64,000 bases of DNA from Dyadobacter sp. CY323. Lineage in GTDB: Bacteria; Bacteroidota; Bacteroidia; Cytophagales; Spirosomataceae. The translations under genes were made by a program, and so were the position numbers. This document shows, in pieces, positions 1 to 8,594 of this stretch (positions are counted from its first letter, which is position 1; each line of letters starts with the position of its first letter). The stretch spans positions 1 through 64,000 of the forward strand of contig NZ_JAJUXH010000005.1 of assembly GCF_021390245.1 (NCBI RefSeq). The letters are read 5' to 3'. Below the pieces are notes generated by a model, which saw only the letters and a list, made by a program, of their open reading frames with translations, did not search any database and was not told the DNA's origin.

Positions 1-1000
1 CCTCCTGAAAGCCGACAAATGATTAGGAGGCCCGCTCGGGCCCACTTTATAATCAATATTGATCATTTCTAGAAACAGGAGGCCCCGCTGGGGCCATAAT
101 TTCCAGTTAGGTTATTTTTTGCTAGAAACAGGGAGCCGCTCTGCGGCTGAATGGGAGATGTTTTGCGTGGTAAACGACATGGAGCAAATGAGGTTTGGGA
201 CACTTCCGGGAAACTGAAAACAGCTCCGGCGGAGCTTCCTGTTTCTGGAAAGTGTGACTAACCGAAGATATTGGGCTCCATTGGGAAACTTAAAGCAGCT
301 CCGGCGGAGCCTCGTGTTTCTAGAAAAAGTGCGACTAAACGAAGATTGGGCTCTGGCGGAGCCTCTTGAAACCCGACAAATAATCAGGAGGCCCCGCTGG
401 GGCCCACTTTGTAATCAATATTGATCATTTCCTAGAAACAGGAGGCCCCGCCGGGGCCATAATTCCAGTTAGGTTATTTTTGCTAGAAACAGGGAGCCGA
501 TCTGCGGCTGAATGGGAGATGTTTTGCGTTGTAAACGACATGGAGTAAATGAGGTTTGGGACACTTCTGGGAAACTGAAAACAACTCCTTCAGAGCTTCC
601 TGTTTCTGGAAAGTGTGACTAACCGAAGATATTCGGCTCCATTGGGAAACTTAAAATAGCTCCGGCGGAGCTTCCTGTTTTTAGAAAAAGTGCGACTAAC
701 CGAAGATATTGGGCTCCTTCGGGAAACTTAAAGCAGCTCCGGCGGAGCTTCCTGTTTCTAGAAAAAGTGCGACTAAACGAAGATTGGGCTCCGGCGGAGC
801 CTCCTGAAAGCCGACAAATGATTAGGAGGCCCGCTCGGGCCCACTTTATAATCAATATTGATCATTTCTAGAAACAGGAGGCCCCGCTGGGGCCATAATT
901 TCCAGTTAGGTTATTTTTGCTAGAAACAGGGAGCCGCTCTGCGGCTAATGAAGATGTTTTGCATGGTAAACGACATGGAGCAAATGAGGTGTGGGACACT
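1..1000. repeat. Hierarchical palindromic repeat array (about 361-bp unit)
   Basis: Large units start near 1, 362 and 800; unit 1 is 361 bp, unit 2 is 438 bp, and unit 3 is partial and stops near 1000. Each unit is built from four blocks that combine a (T)CTAGAAA or CTGGAAA segment with a short G+C-rich inverted repeat such as GCTCCGGCGGAGC, GGCCCCGCTGGGGCC or AGCCGCTCTGCGGCT. Unit 2 is longer because one block of about 78 bp is duplicated (around 620-775). The array probably continues left of the window. Open frames across it (for example 619-855 minus) are repeat translations without protein character, so no gene is called here. Confidence 0.9.
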
Positions 1001-1005
1001 TGACA

Positions 1006-1680
1006 TTATGTGTAGATCAAATTCTTCATCTCTCCAAACTCATAAATCTTAACCTTCTCCGACTCCTTTTTCGCAGCCTGCATCATTGCTTTTGCAATAT
1101 CACTAGCCTCGATGCCCCGATATTTTTTCATTGGTCCGATGAAAAGCGGGTTAATGACTGAAAACAATTTGATCAGGAATTTTTCGAGCTGGCGGGTTTC
1201 TTTGCGGTTTCCCATGATCATCGACGGGCGAAAAATATGGGTATGCTGCATGTCCAGCGCGGTAATGTCCCGCTCGGTTTCGCCTTTGGTTCGAACGTAA
1301 AAGATGCCGGAACCTGCATTCGCGCCGACTGCAGAAACAAGTAGAACCGACTTCGCTCCGTTTTCTTTCGAAATTTCAGCCGCCAGAACCGGGTAATCGT
1401 GATCGACCTGATAGTATTCTTTCTGATCGGGCGTGTTATCTTTTGTCGTTCCCAATGCAATGAAAACCTCGTCTGCCTGGATCTGGTCTTTTAATGCCGG
1501 CAAACTTTGATAGTTCCCAATCAGCGTTTTCAGCTTTGGATGGCTGACATTCAGGTCTTTCCGGACTATGATCGTTACCTGATCATAATCCGGATCGCCT
1601 AATAATCCATCCAGAAGGAAAGACCCGATGAAGCCGCTGGCGCCGAAAAGCACCGCCTTCTTTTTTCCAGTATTATCCAT
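1006..1680 (-). CDS. NAD(P)-binding oxidoreductase, HTATIP2/TIP30-like atypical SDR
   Basis: A 224-residue protein starting MDNTGKKK. Residues about 8-20 form a Rossmann nucleotide loop (LFGASGFIGS, GxxGxxG). A YVRTK segment fits the YxxxK active-site pattern of short-chain dehydrogenases, and HIFRPSMIMGNR is typical of NAD(P)-binding epimerase-like proteins of the HTATIP2 type. It should be cytosolic; the substrate is unknown. A longer frame to 1719 exists, but the start at 1680 gives an 8-base overlap (ATGGATAA) with the stop of the upstream 70-residue gene, which suggests translational coupling. Family call is good; function is inferred only at class level. Confidence 0.85.
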   Translation of the reverse strand: MDNTGKKKAVLFGASGFIGSFLLDGLLGDPDYDQVTIIVRKDLNVSHPKLKTLIGNYQSLPALKDQIQADEVFIALGTTKDNTPDQKEYYQVDHDYPVLAAEISKENGAKSVLLVSAVGANAGSGIFYVRTKGETERDITALDMQHTHIFRPSMIMGNRKETRQLEKFLIKLFSVINPLFIGPMKKYRGIEASDIAKAMMQAAKKESEKVKIYEFGEMKNLIYT

Positions 1681-1885
1681 TCTTTTCCAATTGCGCCAGT
1701 ATCTGGCTGAGCTTGTCATGGATCAGCGACAAATGCGGCCGGCCGCTCGGTGTAGTTCCGTTCGAGTCATGAATGGCTTGTAAAATCAGGTTTTGCTGCG
1801 CCAGTTGCAGCGTTTCAAATTTGGTCAGTTCAGGGTATTTTTCCTGAAATCCTTCTGCGAGTTCGTCAATGCTGTGAATGTTCAT
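1673..1885 (-). CDS. Small hypothetical protein (70 aa) coupled to the oxidoreductase
   Basis: A 70-residue protein, predicted largely helical, starting MNIHSIDELAEGF and ending LAQLEKNG. No signal peptide, membrane segment or cysteine. I do not recognise a family. Its stop codon lies inside the first codons of the downstream NAD(P)-binding oxidoreductase, so the two are very likely co-transcribed and coupled. The tight overlap and the conserved-looking amphipathic helices (EKYPELTKFETLQLAQQNL) argue that it is a real gene rather than a leader. Confidence 0.65.
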   Translation of the reverse strand: MNIHSIDELAEGFQEKYPELTKFETLQLAQQNLILQAIHDSNGTTPSGRPHLSLIHDKLSQILAQLEKNG

Positions 1886-1991
1886 TTTGTTGAGGTTTTT
1901 AATGTGTAGAAACAGGTTATTCCTGCATTATCAAATCTAGTAATTTAAAATTACCCGCCACTTCAAAGCCGCATTTATCCTCCGATTTTAC

Positions 1992-2075
1992 TCACATTTT
2001 AATGACTTTACCCGAATTCGTCAACGCGGTATTAACTACCTGGAAACCAACGGCGAGCAGCGCCAGAGCCGGCAT
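1992..2075 (-). pseudogene. Relic of a MacB/FtsX-type permease C-terminus
   Basis: A 27-codon minus-strand frame ends in TGA at 1992 and reads AVGFQVVNTALTN followed by a GKVIK-like tail. This resembles the last residues of Bacteroidota FtsX/MacB permeases, for instance the intact permease at 45553-47940, which ends VSFQSIRAALSNPVKSLR. The frame is closed just upstream by a TGA, so only the 3' end of a gene would remain. The match is short; I read it as a decayed gene end left between the 70-residue gene and the membrane protein at 2091. Confidence 0.35.
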
Positions 2076-2090
2076 AGCTCAAACCCTTGT

Positions 2091-3710
2091 TTATTCTGCG
2101 GATCCGTTTTTCCGAATGGGCGCGGATGGCGCCAGGTAGTTGAAGAAAAAGGCGTCTGGCCGCCCCAGCTGCTGCTTTACGACATATCCGGGACCAAAAT
2201 CCCGGATTGCCGGCGGCTGTCCGAAACCGATCTGATAATGCGCTGCGCTTTCCGCAATTTCTTCAAACGCAGTCAGGCCCATTAAACAGAACATTAAAAA
2301 ACAAGCATAGAAAATACCTTTTCTTTCCACCCATAAATACTCCAAGCTACTGGCAATCAAGACGCTCATCACAAAAAGCGACGGCATGGATACTTTAATA
2401 CACCAATCGTTCCAGGTACCCAGGATCAGGAACGGAATGAGAACGAGACTACATCCCGCGATTATGCAGATCTGCTTTTCCATTCGGTCGAAATTTCGAA
2501 AACCTGCAGAGATCAGCAGTGTTCCGACGAGCAATTCGATGGTCAGAAACCGCGCATAAGTCCACCAGAAATCAGGTATCAGTGTTTGTGAAAATGCAAC
2601 CGGAAATGAAAAATCATTGGACAAAATAAAAGATGAAAGGATCAGAAGAATCAGGCAGGAAGTGATGTTGAGGAGTGAAAACCGCAAATACTCCGATCTC
2701 TGTTCAACTAAAACCGGCACCAGAAACGGGATAAGCCCCAACAGACAAAGCGGCGACCATAGAACCAGGGAACAGACAACCAGCGGAAAACATCTGATTA
2801 AAACCGGATGCATGGATTTCCGATTAAGCAGCAAGCCGATCATGATCCAGGTCGGCAGGCAATGCTGCGGCGACCAGAACAGGTTTCGAGTATTGGAAAA
2901 ATAGAAAAACGGTTTGAGCCACATTTCCGAACGGTCCATTGTGAAGTCAAAAACGAAATTCGCCAGGTAATCCATTCCGCCAAAAAGTGAGATTCCGGCA
3001 ACGAGGAAGAATGCAGATCGCACACCGCTGGTTGTTTTATTAAAATATACCAAAAGCACCGCCAGCAATACTCCCAGATAAGAGTAAAAAAACAAGACAA
3101 TATTCGCCTCCGCCCAGCCCGAAAGCTTCCCCGCGACCGCTGCGGGCAGGTAATAGGCAAAGTAATACACATAGGGTTTGTCGGACTCATAGCCAAATTC
3201 CGCCCCCATGTATTCGGGCGAAAACCAGACCGGCCAGTCATCTCTGGTCAGGTGCCAGAGCAGCGAGCTTCTGATACCGGAATCGAAATTCGGATAACCG
3301 ACTCCGCCGATGCTGGAAAATAACAGCCAGGCAAACGTGAGCAGGGCAATGATCAGAATGTACTTCCGGACATGGGCAAGCTCGGCAACAATCCCTGCAA
3401 AACAGCGGCTGAATTTTGCCGCAGCCAAATGTGCCGACAGAATCTCATACAATGCGAGAATCATGACCATGCAAGTAAAAAGTGCGATTTCCCAGCGAAC
3501 ATAGCCGACCAGAAAAATCAATACTGGGAAAATCACATAACAAAAAGACAATCCGGCAACCAGGTTTAAAAGATTATAGCCGGGAGAATGGAGCTCCGCC
3601 CGGGCTCGGGATCGGTTTTTGTATGTAAAAATTTCACGGGGTGTCCGGAGTGGTACTTTCGGAACCGATACCAGATTTGTACTGAATGTCGAAGCAAGAA
3701 GAATTTTCAT
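2091..3710 (-). CDS. Polytopic membrane protein, possible GT-C type glycosyltransferase
   Basis: A 539-residue protein with a cytosolic N-terminus of about 65 residues, then roughly eleven hydrophobic segments. The first large loop after the early membrane helices contains acidic and aromatic residues (GGVGYPNFDSGIRSSLLWHL, then SPEYMGAEFG), a layout seen in GT-C fold lipid-linked glycosyltransferases, and a later soluble loop has WSPQHCLPTW. That functional reading is inference; I cannot assign a named family. It is monocistronic in appearance, with a 204-bp gap before the 70-residue gene downstream. The start at 3710 is the first ATG in the frame and gives a sensible N-terminus. Confidence 0.7.
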   Translation of the reverse strand: MKILLASTFSTNLVSVPKVPLRTPREIFTYKNRSRARAELHSPGYNLLNLVAGLSFCYVIFPVLIFLVGYVRWEIALFTCMVMILALYEILSAHLAAAKFSRCFAGIVAELAHVRKYILIIALLTFAWLLFSSIGGVGYPNFDSGIRSSLLWHLTRDDWPVWFSPEYMGAEFGYESDKPYVYYFAYYLPAAVAGKLSGWAEANIVLFFYSYLGVLLAVLLVYFNKTTSGVRSAFFLVAGISLFGGMDYLANFVFDFTMDRSEMWLKPFFYFSNTRNLFWSPQHCLPTWIMIGLLLNRKSMHPVLIRCFPLVVCSLVLWSPLCLLGLIPFLVPVLVEQRSEYLRFSLLNITSCLILLILSSFILSNDFSFPVAFSQTLIPDFWWTYARFLTIELLVGTLLISAGFRNFDRMEKQICIIAGCSLVLIPFLILGTWNDWCIKVSMPSLFVMSVLIASSLEYLWVERKGIFYACFLMFCLMGLTAFEEIAESAAHYQIGFGQPPAIRDFGPGYVVKQQLGRPDAFFFNYLAPSAPIRKNGSAE

Positions 3711-3815
3711 GACTTATGGATTAATAAATGAGGGCATAGCTTTCCCATCACCCTTTTTTGAGGGGTTGAACCTTATGGGGTTTTTCTAGACTACAATTGA
3801 AAAAGACTACGAACT

Positions 3816-3890
3816 ATGTACTATATACGCGTCCGTGTAAATCCTGAAATTGATATTGGAGTGCCTGTAAATGAAGACAAGAAAAAATAG
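3816..3890 (+). CDS. Possible 24-residue upstream peptide
   Basis: A short ATG frame reading MYYIRVRVNPEIDIG and ending in lysines and TAG, 66 bp before the FAD-dependent protein and on the same strand. The composition is protein-like (alternating I/V with charged residues), but there is no clear ribosome binding site and no recognised family. It could be a leader peptide or the start of a decayed gene. Confidence 0.2.
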   Translation: MYYIRVRVNPEIDIGVPVNEDKKK

Positions 3891-3956
3891 TATCGCCGTT
3901 GCATAACAATCCTGAATAAAATTAAATAGTAAGAATTTAATACACGTTGCCCAATT

Positions 3957-5687
3957 ATGACCTCTAAAAACAGACCCAAAAGGATCGCCATCCTGGGAGG
4001 TGGACCGAGTGCACTTTTTATCTACAAAAGACTGATTGAATCTAAAACAGCATGGGAAGTTGATATCTTTGAGCGCAGGCACGCACTGGGTTCAGGTATG
4101 CCGTATAGTGAGGAAGGTGCTGGTACGGAACACATTACCAATGTGTCCGACAACGAAATCCCCGAGATTGTTACGTCCATTGAAGATTGGATCCGGTCCC
4201 TGCCACAAAGCGCACTGAGCAGGTTCGACATCAACCCCGAAACCTTTAATAAATTCCATGTGCTGCCGCGTTTATTGTTTGGGCAGTATCTCGCCGCGCA
4301 ATTTGAGCTTTTGCGAAAAAAAGCCAGGAAAGCGGGACTCACCACGCACGTGCATTTCAACAGTAATGTCCTGGATGTGATCGACTACCCGGAACAGAAC
4401 GTGGTACAAATTGATGTGGAAGAAAAAGGCAAGCTGCTATTCGACGCCGTGGTCATTTGTACGGGACATAACTGGCCCGTTAAAAATGAAGGCAGGGTTG
4501 CCGGATACTACGATTCGCCGTATCCTCCCGCCAAGCTTAAAATGAAATGCAATCATCCGGTGGCGATCAAAGGCTCGTCCCTGACGGCGATCGATGCGAT
4601 CCGGACGCTGGCGAGGCATAACGGGCATTTTGAAAAAACACCCGAAGGAAAACTTGCCTTTATACCTGCGGAGGACTGCCCGAAATTCAAAATGGTCATG
4701 CATTCCAGAAACGGACTTTTACCCGCGATCCGGTTCCATCTTGCAAAACCGCAGCTTTCCGCCGATTCTTTACTTACGAAAGAAGAAATCGAAAAGAACC
4801 GAAAACAGAACGGCGGCTTTTTATCCCTTGATTTTTTGTTTGATAAAAACTTCAAAAACGGCTTCAAAAGGAAAGACCCGAAGTTTTACAAGAGAATAAA
4901 AGACCTGAATATGGAGGGTTTTGTACAACTGATGATGGATATGCGGGAGGGACGGGAGCCTTTTCATCTTTTCAGGGAGGAATACCGCGAGGCTGAAAAA
5001 TCGATCGATAAGCGGGAATCGATCTACTGGAAGGAAATGCTGGCCGAGCTGAGCTTTACCATCAGTTATCCCGCCAAATACTTTTCGGCCGAGGATATGA
5101 TGCGGTTAAAAGAGGTACTTATGCCTCTAATATCCGTGGTTATCGCATTTGTGCCACAGGCTTCCTGCGAGGAATTGTTTGCATTGAATGACGCCGGAAA
5201 GCTGGACCTCGTTTCGGTGGGGTCCGACAGCGAAGTTGTCACGAAACAGACCGGCGGCATTATTTATAAATACCGAAATGAGCAAGGCAGGAAGCGTGCA
5301 GAACATTTCGAAACCTATATCGATTGCGTCGGGCAGCCGCATTTGTCTTATGAAGATATTCCATTCAAAAGTTTGCTCATCAAAAAAACGGTAAGCCAGG
5401 CATTTTTACGTTTTAAATCGGTTGAGGCGGCGGAGAAAGAGATGGAAAAAGGGGACGGTTCGGTCATTCAAAATGCAAATGGGGACTACCTAATGAAAGT
5501 GTCCGGGATTACGATTAACGATCATTTCCAGGTTGTAAATGAGTATGGTATCGAAAACGAGCGGGTGTACATCATGGCTGTACCGTATATAGGTGGCTAC
5601 AATCCGGATTATTCGGGTCTGGACTTTTGTGATGAAGCATCGTCCTGCATCCTTGAAAAGCTGACCCTCATTCACCAGCATGCCTGA
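3957..5687 (+). CDS. FAD/NAD(P)-binding protein
   Basis: A 576-residue flavoprotein-like protein. Residues 10-30 contain a dinucleotide-binding Rossmann loop (IAILGGGPSALFIYKRL) followed by an acidic strand end (DIFERR). AVVICTGHNWP around residue 165 matches the second nucleotide motif of FAD-dependent oxidoreductases, and HITNVSDNEIPE is typical of the NAD_binding_9 group (PF13454) of proteins annotated FAD/NAD(P)-binding. No signal peptide or membrane helix, so cytosolic. The substrate is unknown. It stands between two intergenic gaps and is followed after 110 bp by a PAS histidine kinase on the same strand; a functional link is not shown. Confidence 0.85.
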   Translation: MTSKNRPKRIAILGGGPSALFIYKRLIESKTAWEVDIFERRHALGSGMPYSEEGAGTEHITNVSDNEIPEIVTSIEDWIRSLPQSALSRFDINPETFNKFHVLPRLLFGQYLAAQFELLRKKARKAGLTTHVHFNSNVLDVIDYPEQNVVQIDVEEKGKLLFDAVVICTGHNWPVKNEGRVAGYYDSPYPPAKLKMKCNHPVAIKGSSLTAIDAIRTLARHNGHFEKTPEGKLAFIPAEDCPKFKMVMHSRNGLLPAIRFHLAKPQLSADSLLTKEEIEKNRKQNGGFLSLDFLFDKNFKNGFKRKDPKFYKRIKDLNMEGFVQLMMDMREGREPFHLFREEYREAEKSIDKRESIYWKEMLAELSFTISYPAKYFSAEDMMRLKEVLMPLISVVIAFVPQASCEELFALNDAGKLDLVSVGSDSEVVTKQTGGIIYKYRNEQGRKRAEHFETYIDCVGQPHLSYEDIPFKSLLIKKTVSQAFLRFKSVEAAEKEMEKGDGSVIQNANGDYLMKVSGITINDHFQVVNEYGIENERVYIMAVPYIGGYNPDYSGLDFCDEASSCILEKLTLIHQHA

Positions 5688-5797
5688 TGATCAAACAAGC
5701 AATTACGAATTATTTTGATACTATTTACATAAAATAGTGAGATAATTCTACAAATTTTATGCACTTTTAATGACAAATTCCAATATATTTAAGAAGA

Positions 5798-6886
5798 ATG
5801 ACTAATCTTTCTTCCCAACCCGATTTACCCGCTATCAGTAAGGAACATTTCTTTGACATTTCGGACGATTTTCTCTGCGTCGCGGGCTATGATGGTTATT
5901 TTAAACTCATCAATCCTGCTTTCACAAGGCTGCTCGGGTACGATGAACAAGAACTGTTGTCCAGACCGATCGACTCGTTTGTTTACCCGGAAGACCGGGA
6001 ATTGACGGCAAAATACCGCGCCAAGTTGCGTCAGAATATTCCGCTTTCGGATTACGAAAACAGGTATGTGACCAAAAACGGAGAAGTAGTGTGGCTGTCC
6101 TGGACATCCATGCCAAAAGACGATGAGCAGCTGGTGTATGCCATTGCCAAAAATGTAACCCATAAAAAGATTCTTGAAAACGACCGGAATACACTGCTGG
6201 CCAACCTGACACGCATTAATCAGGAATTAAAACAGTTGACGTACACCACTTCGCACGACCTGCGATCGCCGGTAAACAACTTACTGGCAATTTTTAGTCT
6301 GCTCGATACCTCAAAGATCGAGGATACCGAAACACTGGAATTTATTTCCATTCTTAAATCGGCCAGTGAAAACCTGAAAGACACGCTCAACCAGTATGTG
6401 GATGCATTAATCCGGCAAGATCTGTTGAATGTAAAAAAAGAGGAGATCAGCCTTTCCCGGCCACTCGGTATCGTTACAGCTTCGTTGACATCCCTCATTG
6501 AGAACTCTAAAACGACGATCAGGACCGACTTTTCTGAGTTCGACACGATCCAGTTTAACGAGGCTTTTATGGTTAGTATCTTCTTAAACCTCATTTCCAA
6601 TTCCATTAAATATGTGATCCCGCACCATCACCCGGTTATCTCGATCCACACCAGGAAAACCGGCAATGTGAAGCAACTGGTCTTTTCAGACGAGGGACGC
6701 GGGTTTGACATGGACGATGTGAAAGACCGTGTATTTGGACTGAACCAGACTTTCCACAACCACATTGATGGCAAGGGAATAGGATTATATCTTGTTCACA
6801 ACCAGATCACTAGCCTGGGTGGCAACATTACTCTCGAAAGCAAACCGGGCGAGGGAGCCACATTTATTCTTTCGTTTAGAAACTAG
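5798..6886 (+). CDS. Soluble PAS-domain sensor histidine kinase
   Basis: A 362-residue kinase without membrane segments. Residues 16-125 are a PAS domain (FLCVAGYDGYFKLINPAF, then the PAC part with KNGEVVWLSW). HisKA follows, with the phospho-accepting His153 in TSHDLRSPVNN. The HATPase domain shows the N box (NLISNSIKYV), G1 (DEGRGFDMDD) and G2 (GKGIGLYLVHNQ). It should autophosphorylate in response to a cytosolic signal, perhaps redox or a ligand in the PAS pocket. No response regulator is adjacent, so it is an orphan here; the partner must lie elsewhere. Confidence 0.92.
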   Translation: MTNLSSQPDLPAISKEHFFDISDDFLCVAGYDGYFKLINPAFTRLLGYDEQELLSRPIDSFVYPEDRELTAKYRAKLRQNIPLSDYENRYVTKNGEVVWLSWTSMPKDDEQLVYAIAKNVTHKKILENDRNTLLANLTRINQELKQLTYTTSHDLRSPVNNLLAIFSLLDTSKIEDTETLEFISILKSASENLKDTLNQYVDALIRQDLLNVKKEEISLSRPLGIVTASLTSLIENSKTTIRTDFSEFDTIQFNEAFMVSIFLNLISNSIKYVIPHHHPVISIHTRKTGNVKQLVFSDEGRGFDMDDVKDRVFGLNQTFHNHIDGKGIGLYLVHNQITSLGGNITLESKPGEGATFILSFRN

Positions 6887-7007
6887 CAACTGATACGTAA
6901 CATCACTTCGGGGGCGATCAGTTAGTATCTGTACTAAGAATAAATCCAAATTTGACCTGATCCAGTGCTAAAATCGTTTTTGGCAAAATATCTTTTGTAA
7001 AGCTGCG

Positions 7008-7015
7008 TATTTTTG
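7008..7015 (+). promoter_or_regulatory. Candidate Bacteroidota -7 element before the RHH-like gene
   Basis: TATTTTTG fits the Bacteroidota -7 consensus TAnnTTTG, 29 bp before the start codon and preceded by GCTGCG. A well-spaced -33 TTTG is not obvious. Almost the same string, GCTGCTATTTTTGAAAAAA, precedes the next gene at 7605. Confidence 0.3.
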
Positions 7016-7044
7016 AAAAAAGAGCTCGGAATTACGAAAAGGAT

Positions 7045-7512
7045 ATGCAGAAAATGTTTCGGAAAAGCATCCGTCTGGATGATAGTCAAATCAGGAAACT
7101 GCAGGATCTGAGCGCATTCGACGGCAAAGATCCCCTGACACACATTAAAAGTGCAATTAATGAATATCTGGATAAAAAGAACAGCGAGATCAATTCGGCT
7201 TCCGAAAAAGAGATCCACGCCGAAATCCGCGAAAAATCGCGGGACCCGAAGATCCGCGGGGCGATGTGGGTATCAGGCATCGTCGACAAATATGAATTTT
7301 CTGCATTGATCCTCGGCGAACCTTCCAAATCGGGCATTGAAAAAGGCAAGGTTTCAAAACTTTCCATTCTCGACCCCGCCATTCAGAAGTCGACCAACAG
7401 TTTTATCAGTTCCTGTATTGTGAATTATGACCGGGGATGGGATATTCGGCCCAGCAAAATGGCTGAACCATACTACAACAAAGTGAAATACCTCGTCGAG
7501 AAATTCGTCTGA
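7045..7512 (+). CDS. Ribbon-helix-helix-like N-terminus with unknown C-terminal domain
   Basis: A 155-residue protein. Residues 4-45 (FRKSIRLDDSQIRKL, then ALSAF-like helices ending EYLDKK) look like a ribbon-helix-helix DNA-binding fold: a basic strand followed by two helices. The C-terminal part, roughly 70-155, has a tryptophan and glycine-rich beta core (RGAMWVSGIV, SALILGEPSKSGIEKG) and ends with YDRGWDIRP; this resembles the small Bacteroidota domain called DUF7678, but I am not certain. Cytosolic. Could be a regulator whose C-terminus binds a ligand. Alternative start at 7054 (MFRK). No partner gene overlaps it. Confidence 0.65.
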   Translation: MQKMFRKSIRLDDSQIRKLQDLSAFDGKDPLTHIKSAINEYLDKKNSEINSASEKEIHAEIREKSRDPKIRGAMWVSGIVDKYEFSALILGEPSKSGIEKGKVSKLSILDPAIQKSTNSFISSCIVNYDRGWDIRPSKMAEPYYNKVKYLVEKFV

Positions 7513-7604
7513 AACCAGTATAAAAAGCGGCCAAAATCTCCTACCGGTCGCTCACTTTCGAGATTTCACCGTTAATTCCTTCACCTATTAACGGATCCGG
7601 CTGC

Positions 7605-7612
7605 TATTTTTG
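7605..7612 (+). promoter_or_regulatory. Candidate Bacteroidota -7 element before the nitrilase gene
   Basis: TATTTTTG matches TAnnTTTG and lies 26 bp before the ATG at 7639. The surrounding sequence repeats the context of the element at 7008. No convincing -33 box is visible. Confidence 0.3.
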
Positions 7613-7638
7613 AAAAAAATAAAGATTATAAAACAGCA

Positions 7639-8580
7639 ATGGAAAATATTAAAGTAGCGACAGCCCAATTCGAGAACCGGAGTGGTGACAAAGAATACAA
7701 CCTGGAAATGATCCGGAAATTGTCCGCAGATGCGGCGGCAAAAGGTGCACAGGTAATTGCATTTCACGAGTGCTCGGTCACCGGCTACACCTTTGCGAGG
7801 CATTTGTCAAGAGAACAGATGCTCGACGTTTCGGAGATGATTCCCGATGGCCCGAGCGTCCAGGCGTTGACAAACATTGCCAGGGAAAATCAGATTGTTA
7901 TTCTGGCCGGCTTGTTTGAAAAAGATGCGGATGAAAAAATGTATAAAGCCTATGTCTGCGTGGATGAAAGCGGGCTCGTGGCCAAATACCGGAAATTGCA
8001 TCCATTCATTAACCCGCACCTGACACCCGGCGACAGCTACGTCGTTTTCGATTTATTGGGGTGGAAATGCGGGATCCTGATCTGCTATGATAACAACATC
8101 ATCGAAAATGTGCGCGCGACAAAGTTATTGGGGGCCGACATCATTTTCATGCCGCACGTTACCATGTGCACACCTTCTACCAGGCCGGGCGCGGGCTTCG
8201 TCGATCCGGCATTGTGGCTCAACCGGGAATCCGACCCGACCTCGCTACGTCAGGAATTTGATAGTTTGAAAGGACGGGGCTGGCTGATGAAATGGCTTCC
8301 CGCGCGGGCTTACGACAATGCCGTTTACGCAGTGTTCTCAAATCCCATCGGTATGGATGACAATCAGTTAAAAAATGGCTGCTCCATGATCCTGGACCCG
8401 TTTGGCGACATCATCGCAGAATGCCGGGAACTTGACAACGACATCGCCATCGCCACATTCACTCCCGAAAAACTTGAACAGGCAGGAGGGTCCCGTTACC
8501 TGAAAGCGCGCAGACCCGAACTTTATGCCGAAACCATCGGCAAATCCCACGTTTCAGAACAAAAAGTGGTCTGGCTATAA
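7639..8580 (+). CDS. Nitrilase-family carbon-nitrogen hydrolase (amidase)
   Basis: A 313-residue cytosolic enzyme of the CN-hydrolase superfamily, which cleaves amide, carbamoyl or nitrile C-N bonds. The Glu-Lys-Cys triad is visible: Glu44 in AFHECSVTGY, Lys119 in KYRKLHPF, and Cys149 in GILICYDNN. The length is normal. The RKLHPF and late MILDPFGDIIAE segments are typical of the branch that includes N-carbamoyl-putrescine and aliphatic amidases, but the substrate cannot be fixed. The loop after the cysteine (CTPSTRPGAGFVDPALWLNR) is longer than in many amidases. It appears monocistronic and converges on the acetyltransferase gene at 8595. Confidence 0.92.
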   Translation: MENIKVATAQFENRSGDKEYNLEMIRKLSADAAAKGAQVIAFHECSVTGYTFARHLSREQMLDVSEMIPDGPSVQALTNIARENQIVILAGLFEKDADEKMYKAYVCVDESGLVAKYRKLHPFINPHLTPGDSYVVFDLLGWKCGILICYDNNIIENVRATKLLGADIIFMPHVTMCTPSTRPGAGFVDPALWLNRESDPTSLRQEFDSLKGRGWLMKWLPARAYDNAVYAVFSNPIGMDDNQLKNGCSMILDPFGDIIAECRELDNDIAIATFTPEKLEQAGGSRYLKARRPELYAETIGKSHVSEQKVVWL

Positions 8581-8594
8581 AAGAACAGGGTGCG

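Noticed and set aside
619..855. 78-residue minus-strand frame in the repeat array
   Set aside because: It is a translation of palindromic repeat blocks, with no protein-like composition and no conserved start.
1..1000. CRISPR array
   Set aside because: Repeat units are hundreds of bp long and nested; no uniform 24-40 bp repeats with unique spacers, and no cas genes.
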